This document shows, piece by piece, positions 1 to 12,100 of a stretch of DNA of 64,000 nt (positions are counted from its first letter, which is position 1; each line of letters starts with the position of its first letter). This stretch comes from Xiphophorus maculatus. Taxonomy: Eukaryota; Chordata; Actinopteri; Cyprinodontiformes; Poeciliidae. A model generated the notes under the pieces. It saw only the letters and a list, made by a program, of their open reading frames with translations. It searched no databases and was not told where the DNA came from. Where the stretch lies: NCBI RefSeq assembly GCF_002775205.1, contig NC_036454.1, positions 11,056,882-11,120,881 on the forward strand, written 5' to 3'. The position numbers and the translations under genes are program-made.

Positions 1-109
1 ATCCATCCGATCGAGTCGACAATCAATCCGAACACGCTCCATGCGACCAGCTGCTGTGGATTCATTCGTGTCAGTCTCACCCGCTCTCTTTCCCGTTACG
101 TTTCCTCAC

Positions 110-3100
110 CTTTGTCCTGTGGCTGCGTGCTGGCGATGATCCATTTCACCAGGCAGCACTTCATCAGAGCTTTCCTGGAGAACCTCGGCTTCTGCCACTT
201 CCCAGAGTTCTTCACCCGGCCCGGAGCTGGATCCACGCCGTTCGCATCTCCCAGAAGGCTGCCGTCCACCATCTTGCCGTCCGCCTGGATGGAGGAGAGG
301 AAAGAGGGAAATTCAGATCAACGCAGAAACCGAGGAGGACTAATTTACACAAAGCAGAAAAAGAAATCTGTTTCTTATTAGGTTTTGTGATTTTATATTT
401 TACATAATTCTTTAATTGCTTTGTGAAACATAAAAGTTATGCTTCCTTGGACAGGTTAGGATAGGTCTATGGGCTAAACAAAACATGTCCATTACATTTT
501 GTTGCACAAAATTATTCTTAAATAATGAGATGTTAGTTTGTTTAGATGAGTAGATTTTGAGCTCCTTTCAGGTTGAGCTGTTTTAGAGTCTCTTGTCACT
601 TTAAATCCAAATAAGCTGCTGCTGGCCAACTCAATATTTACATTCTCATGTGAAAATGGCTGCCCTTAAGTAACCATACATCTTTGAAAAGCATTAGTGG
701 AGCCTCCTGCACTACCATCCAGAAACCAAGTGGTAAGTCAACAACAAACCATTTGTGTTTTCCAGCAGCCATTGTACAGAGCATGAAACCAGCTGACCAA
801 ACTTCCTTGAGTTCTGTTTGGATTGCTCAGTGACAGGCAGAGCTCAGCTGGGGTTGCTAGGTAACGGCACTGTGCCTTCTGAATTTGATTTAAAATTCAG
901 GAGGTATTTGAAACAGCTTATTTTCCAGAAACCAAAAAACGGCTGGGTGTTTTTTTTAAGCTCTTGGGCTACTTTTTGGAAGACGTTAAGACAAAAATGG
1001 AAGTGCAAAAATGTGCAAAACGTGAATTTTGCCTAATAAGTTTCCTTGACGTTTGTCTGCATTTTCTTGTTTTTTAAATAGTGACAAACCTTCACAAGAT
1101 TGTAAGAATCAAAACACTTTTCCACTCAGCTGTACTTCAGGTACTGAACTTAAAATGAGTGAAAAGTCAAGACAATTTCAACAGATTTGCTGCTTGGATG
1201 TGAAACACAAACATTTAAATCATGACTTCTGCACAGTTTTGCAGATAAATTCTACATCAAAACTGGACCTTAAAACTGGACCTTTTTATTGCCGTTGAAG
1301 AGAAACGGAACAGCGGTGCAACAAAAATGGGCAATAATCAGTACGTTTGAAGAAAATAAACCTTAAAAACACTGATAACAAGAGACTGTTTTCTTCATCT
1401 CAACTAAATCTGTGAGGATTTTTAAATGTTTTTTTTACAGTATTTTCATGCAACACCAACCCATTGCAGCTCATTCATATTCTGCATTTTCTCCCCTTTT
1501 TTCAGAGAAAACAAAACTTTTCAGTTTCTCATTTTCTAATCTGAACACTGATTTGGTCTGGTGAGAATGACCTGAACTTTCCAGAAGCTACATTCAGCCT
1601 CTCCTGCTGAGATCGTGCAAAGCAAACACATTTATTCAGAGAGATGGAAGATGAAAGAGGGGGAACACAGAGCAAACAGCAGCTCTGTTTGTTCTGCTGG
1701 AAGGAGAGGAAATAAAAGGATGATTGAGGAGAAGCGAACGATGGAGGCGGTAGGACAAAAACGAACACAAACGCAAACAGTGGGGATGTTTAATGGCTAT
1801 TTGATCCCTCGGGAGTCCGATCATGCAAATGCCTCTCTGGAAGGTAGAGAGAGAAAAAGTAATAGGATGCTGGAAGGTTTCTTGAAGAACCAAAGTCAAT
1901 TCGCATAATGAATTGCTGACTGTCAGAGGATGGTAAGACATAGGAGGCGAAGGATTCGTTTTGATGGAGGAACACATCCTGGACTACTTCTGTGCAGCTT
2001 TGATGATGTGAAAAATTAAGAAAATCAGAGGAAAATGCAAAAAAAACAAAACTGCATCAACATTCAGTGTCTACTAAAAATATTTACATGAGTGTCACAT
2101 TAGAAGCACAATGTTTTATGGGACACATATTACGTGGTATTCAACAATCACGTTAAATCCCAATAAAGCACACAGATGTTTGTGATTTTAACGTCTAAAA
2201 ATGTGAAAAACTTTGAGCTATGTGAATATTAGAAGCCAGTATAAATAACACAAACAGACAGAGCTGAACTGACTCATAACGCAGCGACAGCGCATCAAAT
2301 TGGAAAGAGACGGCTGAAAATACGCCGTTTAGCCACTAATCTAATAAAGTGCTTCAAGCGGAGGGGAGTAATCTGAAAGCACATCAAAACTCACTTCTTT
2401 GAAGGATTAAATGAAAAGCCAGAATAGTTTCTGATGCGACTTTTCTGTGAAACTCGCGGACAGACGCAGTGTAAACAAAAGAAAATTCAAAGCTGCATCA
2501 GTTGTTTATTCACGGGCTGCTGGACACGACGGAGTTCTCCCAGTCACGGCTCACATGCTCCCATTTGAAGTATCTCTCCTGCTCCTTAATGCTCCGGCTG
2601 GCCCTGACCTGCCTGCGGCTACAGAGTCAGAACATCAGCCTCTGAAACGCGCACTAACTCACAGCCACCCCCGGCCCATAAGGCAGAACAAACAGCAAAC
2701 ACAGAGCAGAGACACATTATTATCCTCAGCTATAAATTATTAAGGATCAGCTGCCGAATAAATGTTTGTTTACATGAAACATAAACATGATGCTACTCAA
2801 AACACAGAGATGTTTTGAGTTGATCTAAAAAAACGAAACTACACTGCAAAAACACAAATACTACCAAGTAGTTTTGGTCTAATTCCTAACACACCCGAAA
2901 CAAAACTAACTTTTTCAGGAAGATATAGAAGCTTATTTTTAGTCAATAACTCGTTCATATTGATGAAAAAGAACTTGTTCTATTGGCAGATTATTTCCCT
3001 TCCAACAAGACATTTTCCCCATGTTATAAATGAAATAATCTGCTACGTAACAAGTATTTTTTCATCAATATGAAGGAATTATTGACTTAAAGCAAGCTAC

Positions 3101-6100
3101 TATATCTTGCTGAAAAGTTACTTGTAAGTTAGTTTTGTCTTATTTCATTTTGCACTAGAAACCAGAATTACATGGTAAGATTTTCTGTTTTTGCAGCGTA
3201 AAGATATAGGCTAAACTTCCCAGTCTTTACTGAGAGGTTAACAAACTCCAGAATCAATATTTACTGTGGGAAAACTTTGCCAATGAAGCATGCAGCCCAA
3301 TATGTCAGAGCCTGAGGGAAAGCCACCGAAAATACCACGAGAATCTGAACTTGACCTGCTTTTGAACATTTTGATCTGTTTTTAGCTCTTTACTGGCCTG
3401 CCCAATCAACCTGATATAATCTTGCTGGATGGTTTATTTGCTCCTGACTCCGAAGCGTCTCCTCATGTGGTGATCTATTTACGTAATTCGAGGTTGATCA
3501 TTGAACCATTTTTAATGCGACTCCTCCATTGAGGTCAGTTAACCAGGAGAGACCCTAAGGATGTTTTCACACCTGAGAGTCCAGTAGACTCTGACTGATA
3601 GGAGAAAAAAGCTGAAACATTGGTTACATTTTCAGGTTTGTTGTCTCCACAGCTGGGTAGTAATTACATTTTCAGTTACATTAACTTGAGTAACTTTTAT
3701 GAAAAAATGTACTTTTAGTAGTATTTTTACTACACTTTACTTCTAACCTTTACTTAAGTAATTTTATTATGAAGTATTTCTACTCTTACTTGAGTAAAAT
3801 GTCTGAACTTTCTACCCACTGAATAAAGAACAAACATGTTTTAACCAAAATTCACCAGACACAGACACACACCTGCAGTTTTTGTTAAAGTTTCATAAGT
3901 TTTATACACTGCTCAAAAAAAATAAAGGGAACACTCAAACAACACATCCTAGATCTGAATGAAAGAAATATTCTCATTGAATACTTTGTTCTGTACAAAG
4001 TTCCATTTGCACAACAGCAGGTGAAATTGATAGTCAATCAGTGTTGCTTCCTAAGTGGACAGTTTGATTTCACAGAAGTTTGATTTACTTGGAGTTATAT
4101 TGTGTTGTTTAAGTGTTCCCTTTATTTTTTTGAGCAGTGTATTTAAATAAACTGATTTGTAAACATTATTTTTTTTAACTTAATTTTGTTATTTTTAGCT
4201 ACTTATATGAATTATTGTCATTTTGGTCCTTAAAATACCAAAATTTCCACTTCACTTTATATTTTTGTCCGTCTGATGATGTAATTTCTAAATATTAAAT
4301 TATCTAATAGTTACCTGAATTTTTACGAAATATTTTTTTACTCTTATTTGAGTAAGTCCTTGGACGGCTACGTTTTACTTTTACTTGAGTACAATTCTTG
4401 GGTATCTGCCTGATTATCCAAATGGTAAAACATTTTTAGAAACAATAAAAGAAGTCAAATGGATTTCTACTTTAGGAAATGATATTATCTAGATATCTAT
4501 ACCATCAAAGTTAATTTCTCTCAAAATCTAAAAAAAAAAATAGTTTGCATTTCTGAACGTTAAATCCTGACGGCTTTTAATATTGGCTAATAAGCTAAGA
4601 GTTTATGATGAGCATATGACACGTCCTGCTCACACAAAACAGTGTGAAACATAGCATACTGTATATTTATATAATATAATATAAATGTAAAATAAGACAA
4701 AGTGAAATCTAGAGCCTTGTTGCCAAAATGCTTTGTTCAGTTTCCATTAAAGAAACTGTGAGATTACAGCAGTTAAGGGAATCCAAGAGGCTTAAAATAC
4801 TGGCAGAGAAGAGAGTCTAGCTGACATAAAAACGACAGGCAGGCAGAGACGTATAGTCATGTAATGTAATATCAGTAGAGTGCTGTTTTCATTAATAAGT
4901 AATAACAGATCAATCAGGTCACAGAGGAGAAACGTCCCCTTGTCTGTCTGATGTTCGACTCATTATTTTCTTTTTCTTCCCCTCAGATTGACACAAACTC
5001 AACATTCAATCTGTTCTTTGTCACAACATCTGCATGCTTTTTTATATTGGAAGTATATTCCACACTGATGCCAGATACAATTCATGTTGTTGGTCATTAT
5101 TCCAGTTGTTGTGCCTTTTCATGTTCATTTTTACAATAGGTTTTAATTAATTTATTGCCTTTTTTGTTTAGATATTGAGATCAGTTTTTTTTTGGAGATG
5201 AATCAACAGTCGTCAGCACTAATCCCCTCACCCGTTTCATTGCCGGACCATCTATCATTCCCAGCTTCTCCCTGTTCATCAGATTCAACTATTGTTCTGA
5301 AAAATACAAAGAACCGGGAGACGGACCTTTGGACTGCAACTCTTCTTCCAAGATTCATGATCCAGAAATGGTTAAGTGTTAAAATAACTGAAACTCATCA
5401 TCTCTGTAATTGAGGCTTGCTGTTATAGTTGTAGTTAAAATGTATTCCTTTGTTCCATTTTTCATTGTTTATGTTTCTGTTTGTTATGATCCAGAGGCCA
5501 ATACTGGCTGTCTTGGAGACTCAGGACTGTCCAACGCATGAGGAGCACGTTGGTGTCCCTGGCCAAACTTCACGGACAGCCCAGCAACCCGAAGACAGTT
5601 TTTAGTGAACAGCTTTTGGTGGGGAGCGCAGAGAGGATCTGTCAAAATTAACAGAAACAAACTGGGTAAGAAGTTATGGTACTGCATTTATCTGTATGTA
5701 CTGTAATGTCCAGCAAGTTAAAAGAAAATTTACTATATCTTGTTACATAAACTGCATGCATTGATAAAGGCTGCACTTTCACCACCTAGTAATTGAAGAA
5801 AAATGTATAAAGCATACTGTTTTTTGCATTGACCAGCTGGCAGACCCTATGATGAGCAATGAAAGTGACATGTTCATCATGAAAGCATGTACATTATTCC
5901 ACGTTGTTACATGTTTTATAATTATGGTGGATGTTTTGAAATAGATGCTTAAATGAAATTCGCAGGTCGGGATTCAGACCCAGGATCTTCTTGCTGCAAA
6001 GCAACAGTGCTACCAACTGGAGTAGCTTTAGAGACGTATGCTATTTGGTTTTCCATTTCAAAACAAAATTCGCAAAGACAAAACAACCATGCTTTTTTTT

Positions 6101-9100
6101 GTTGGTTTGTTTTTCTGTTATTAAAACCTGAAGGAAAAAAAAAACAAAATCTAATGACTAGAAATCCACAGCGTTTGATTTTTGCTTCAGCTATCTAAAT
6201 CCAAAATAAAATATATAGTTTTTGTTTAGCAATGAATGCTGACACCAAAGAAGAAGAGTTTGTTCATGATAAGATTATTAGTTTCAACTGAAGGAAACTT
6301 TTAGTTAAACTTTGGAGATGTTTGACCTTCCAAACTGTCACAATTTGAGGTGTAAAGTACAAAACTTGGCTTGTTGGACTGGAAAAACTTTTTTCTGCTC
6401 TCAGTTCGATCAGATCGATCTGTCGTGAAAATCAGAGCTGCTCTAATTGATCCACTGGGTTACATTTAACAAAACTCAGACTACACACAGAATGGAAAAC
6501 AACAGCCATTTCATTAGCACCTCACATTAATATTTATTATGTCTCTTCCCTCTGGATGTCTGCATATCTCCATCCTCAATTGCTCCATCTCATCACTTCC
6601 CCATTCTTTCCAATTTATTTCTCTGTCAATCACTCCTTCTTCTTCTCTCCTCCTCGTAGGCCTTCCTCTCCCACCATAACGTCACCAGAATGCAGGGCAG
6701 GTGAAGCAAAGCAGGATCCATGGGAGACTCTGCCTCTGCAAGCATGTGTGTGCTTTAACAATGCAGAAAAATGAGACGAGAAACACAGGAGGAGGAGCAG
6801 CGAGTGACAGAGAGTGACAGGACAAAGGAAGAAGAGCAGCGCACACAGCAGCCAGAAAAAGATAAAAACATATACACAATCCAGGATCTCCAGCAGTGGT
6901 TTTATATCTCTATTGTGTAAGAAACGACGCAACAAAGTTTGCATATTTTGTTGGCACAATGTGTGCAACAACAGCAGATTGAAATGGCTTATTACTAAAT
7001 AAGCAGCTAGGAAAAAAAAAGATCCATTCATTTATTGTTTACACAGTGAGCTTCTGCCTCACAGATGATCTCCTACTTAACCCCTCCAGACTAGTGGCAG
7101 CAGCAATTAGCAGACACCTGGTGTAACTGAACGTTTGCTGAGCATATCAAACAAACCACTTCTCAGTCCAACGCTCCTAAGAACGGCTGCAAACGGCATA
7201 GTAAAGGAGCATTGTTGTGATCAGGAGCTGAAGGCTGAGTGTCAGAAGGAGTAGAAGCTTCTCAAAGAGACAGAGACCCAATTTCCAGGTCTTAAATTGT
7301 GTAGTTACATTTCTTTTAAAGGGGACTTATGCTAAATTAAAATTTAGTGTATTTTTGTTCTTCCATTTGGATCTCGATTGCTTCTAAAAACAGCTTAAGC
7401 ACAAACAAAAAACATCCACCATTTTTTTGCAACAAGTTAATGTGTTTTGGTGTCTGGAAAATGAGCTTTTTCAAATACCTCCCAGTGGTTAAGTCATATT
7501 CGACGGGCACTTTGCTGTTACTTAGCAACCCCAGCCAAGCCCACCTGGTCACCTAGCAACCGAAGATGAGTTTAAGGAAATTTGTTCAGCTGGTTTTCAC
7601 ATTAAAAAATACTTTTGAATGTGAAAGTTTAATTTGATTTAATTTCCCTTTAATTTTCCAAAGGGAAATTTAATCAAATTTAATTAGTTTTATGCACTGT
7701 ACAATGGCTGCTGGAAAATATATTTTTTTGTTGTTTTTGACTTGCCATTCAGAAACCATTTATTGCATTCTTGTTGGTTGTGCAGGAGGCTCTACTCATG
7801 TTTTTCAAAGATGATTAATCAATTAGTTACATGTTTAATGAAAATGAACTCCATCATTTTCATTCTGATGATTAATATTTTGTCAAAGGGGAATTTTGTT
7901 CATAATCCATTTTATTATGGTGCCTGTTGTTTGTGGTTCTTCTTTTCTTTCTACGTATTGTTTTTGGTTGTGATTTATTTTGCATTTTTAAAATGCCTTC
8001 TAGCTGCAGTGTGGAGTGTTCTGCACAAAATTAAAATTTGCTAGTCTTTCAGAAAGGACATTATTATTATGTCACTATCATTATATCATCTGAAAATGGT
8101 CTGAAAACAACAAATTTATCGGTTAGCACAATCATTTCTGGGACAATTTATTGTGAAATTTGTAATCATGATAGGCCCAGGTATACTTGCATTGTTATGC
8201 TATTACCATTATTGAAAATTATCTCAAAACGACAATATTATTGTTTATCGGGACAATTTATCAACCAGTCAAATTAGTTATTGTGACAGGCATACATGGA
8301 AATCATGACCAATGAAATTTTTTTTAATGAAGACCAAAAACAAATCAGTCAGTCTTCCACAGAAAAATAGAATCACAGATGCTGGAAGGTGGTTGGCGAT
8401 AAGTCTGATGAAATGTTGGAAATAAGCCACCGTTGGCTCCAGCTTACTGCACATAATTTCAAACAAACCTGTGACCTTTATTTTAAGTTGATATAAATAT
8501 CATGATTTCTCTATATGTTCTTGTGATGACTCAGAGTTCAGAAATCGGCTGATGGTCGAGAGCCGAGACTATTTGTGTGCTGAGCGATTGGGCCTCTCAG
8601 TACGGCTGTCAGTGCGAATCAGCGCAGCGTCTGTGGGAAGATAGCACATCCATATGGACTGCATGCTGTGTGTGTTTGCGTGTGCTCAGCTGTGACGGAC
8701 ACAGAGTGTGTGCTGTATTGATGTGTGAGCCTTCATGGGGAGACAGACTTAATTCTCTGGGGAGGCTCTGAGCTCCGGAGGAGCGACTTTTCAATTAACA
8801 ACTGTTCCTCCTCTTATCTCTTTAACACACTCACTCAAATCAAATCGCCCTGTTTTAGCTGGTAATTTCTCGTTATATTGGTCATATTTTAAATTCTTTT
8901 TAACACAGCTATGTGTTGGAGTGTCGACTTTACAACTTTGTATCGTGTTTTAGACCTTAATATGTATGTATTAAAGAAACATCATTTTTATTTTCTGCAA
9001 CCAAATTTAATGTAGGTAAAATCTATCATCATTCTTATTTTTGGCAACAGTAGAAAAGTTTGAAATATCTTTTATTTTAATATTTATTTCCAGGAGTTTA

Positions 9101-12100
9101 AAGATGCTTAGAGCAAATTGTAGCCAAAATCGGCAAGAAATTAATCTTAATGTGATTTTTTTATTTTTTTTTTTTGCTATTATTTGCAGTAAAGTTTTAG
9201 GGTCAGGGTGTCCAAAGTGCAGCTCGGGGGCCATTTATGGGTCTTGCACTGATTTTGTGTGGCCCCTCAGTCAAAATTCAACAATGGTAAAATATGGCAT
9301 GCCAGCACAAACAGTTGATTCAGCTGGAAACTTTTGAAATAGATTTTAACATTTAAATCTTAAATTGGAAAATGTTTCTTTCAACAAAAAAAGTTTTTGT
9401 CTTTTCTTAATCATGTATTTTTGATCGATTTGTTCTCATTTCTTTATTTAAGAAAAATGTCAATATGTTATTAAAGTATTTAACAAAATAATTTAGAGAA
9501 AATCACAGAAACACCTGAAGACCAGAAGTTTGATGACATATCAAACTTAAATTTAAACGTATCAGTATTGATATCGGTATCGGTAATCGGTGATATGGGC
9601 CCTGCAATTATTTGGTATTCTTGCTCCTAATGTATTCAAATTTCCTTGAACTTTGTAACTGACAGCCATCTTGGCAGGCAGTTGCTATGGAGTTGCTATG
9701 ACAACAAACAAGCCACAAGCTTAGAGCCCTCATTCTTAACTAACTTATAAACAATATAAGTACATTACAACTATTACTCAACTACAATTTTTGAGTATTC
9801 TGCCCACCTCTGTGTAATACTCAGGTAAATATCGCTGATATTTACTGTAGTAGTTACAAACTAATTAGCAAAAGTGGCTTAGCTAATGTAGCTAATGTAG
9901 CTTTTACACGCTACATATTTTCTTTTTGTTGGTCTCATAGCCAAGGGTCCGCCATCTTTACCCGTCCGGTTCAGAACTCTGTATTGGATCAATACCAAAA
10001 TATGCAATATCACACACTCCTACCAAGACGAAAAACAAAAATAAAACTCTGTAATAGTTTATAAACTAAATAGCTTACTAAGTTTCCTGGCCATCTGTTT
10101 CTGCTACACCACACAGCTCTTCTCCAGGTTTGATGTGGATTCTGCTGAGCCCATCCACTTATAGGATAAAGTTACTAGAACTGTTCAATTATTTAATGAG
10201 TCTAAATTTGCCAATCACTCCACCTATTTACCAGGTGGCTCCCACAGACGAGGTGCCAGCTGCATAACAAAGTCCTCAGTCCCTGCAGTCAGTCTGTCTG
10301 CATGCCGTCACTGATCTGTGACAGAGTGTGGCTCTCCTGAGGAAACACGCACCATTAGGAAAGATCAACCTGAAGCCAGGTATCTGTCAAGAGTGACACA
10401 ACACTGCAAAAACACAAAATCATAACAACTTTTGTCCAGTTTCTACTGCAAATATTTTCACTTTAAATGAGACAAGTAACTTTTCAGCAAGACATATACA
10501 CTTCTTTTAAGTTAATCATTCTTAAATATGAAATACAAAAGTTTTTCACTTGTTTAAATTTTAAATTGATATATTCTAATTTGAAATGTCATGTTTTCAT
10601 TAACTCTAAGCAGAAAATCATCAAAATTAATAAATAAAGTATTTTAAACACCAGCCGTACCCTAAGGAAGGCAGTGAAGTCAGTTTTCTTCTGACTGGTA
10701 GCAATATCAGACCATCACTTTGTTGCAAGAGAGAAAAGAAAATCTGCTATTTCTCTTTTGGTTTCATTCCTGAAGAGACATCTGAAGCAGGGAGCGTAGC
10801 TTTTGAACAGAAATTGAAGATATTTGTGCAAGGGACATCACGTCACCCCGCCTCTCGCCTGGAACGTTAGCTGGAGAAAGGCACCAGCACCCCTCCTGAC
10901 CCTTCTAAGGGACAAGGGTGTTAGAAAATGGATGGATGGATGGACATCAAGTCTGAGCTGGAAAATTACTTTGGAGGGAGAGTAGAGCATATTTGTATGA
11001 TCTATCTTCCAAGATGTCAAAACTTCCTGCACAGTGCAGGATTTGTCAGAGGCTTCCCCCAGAATTTGAACATTGAGCATTTGGAGGATCAGCTGAGGAA
11101 TCAGAGTAAAATTAATGTTTGTTATATTAATTAGTTATTAAGTTGCCAATATATCTTGTTTCTGTCAATAATCCAATAGAATACGTATATTTGACATCGG
11201 GAGGTTTAACAATATTTTCATGGATGAAACCAACATTTGTAGGTTGATATTCAATATATAATTTTCAGTATCACTGTGGCTCTATTTAAAAAGGATCCAA
11301 CTCAACGTTTACACTCACAAGTGAAAATGGCTGTGAACAGATGTACAATTATCTGAAAAGCATTAGTAGAGCCTCTTGCACAATCAACAAAAATGCAGGA
11401 AATGGTTCCTGAATGGTAGGTCAACAACAAAACACTTCTCTTTTCCAGCAGCCATTATACAGCACATGCAACGGCAAAACAACGGTAATACAACGGATGT
11501 GACTGAACATCCTGCAGCTCGGCTGGGGTTGCTAAGTAACGGTACATGGTTGTGCCCTAACAACTGGAAGATTTTTTAAACATTTCATTTTCCTGACTCT
11601 GAAAAACATTAACTTATTGCAAAAAAGAGCTGGGTGATTTTTCTAAGCACTTGGGTGTTTATAGAAACAGCAGAGTATAACAACAAGTATAACAACGTGC
11701 AAAATATAAATTTTGCATAAAAGATCCCCTTTAAAGGAAAGAAAAAGCGACATTAAATAAAAATTATTTAGTTTCCAGCATAAACTGAGTATTTTTCATC
11801 CTGAAGATCTAGTGCGTTACTAATGTTTTAAGATGGGGGAAATTCAGCTCTCTGACAGCCTCTCTCATCCCTCTGAAATTGGGTCAGAATGAGAAAACAA
11901 CTGCTCATTATATTATTTAAAATAACTGAAGTGAGTCAAGCACTGGAAACACGAGGCCCTCGGATGCCTCACAGCATGATTTAATTCAAACACCTGCATG
12001 CTGACAGTCAGCCAGAGGATAAAACTATAAATGTTTCAAGCTTATAATGCAAGCTTCTAATGATGACTCCAAACTGCAACCATTTTTAAAATATGATTTA

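Noticed and set aside
2847-3190. Possible microRNA precursor from the near-palindrome
   Set aside because: The pairing is explained by MITE terminal and subterminal repeats; the arms are too long and imperfect for a typical precursor.
4951-5413. Two adjacent plus-strand frames that might be a small gene
   Set aside because: No recognisable protein, no consistent splice sites, biased low-information composition.
5960-6020. Possible tRNA gene suggested by GGATTCAGACCC
   Set aside because: No acceptor stem or anticodon arm can be formed; it matches a common fish repeat.
6630-7031. 133-codon minus-strand frame with hydrophobic stretches
   Set aside because: Composition reflects TC-rich DNA; no recognisable domain, no conserved-looking splice sites.
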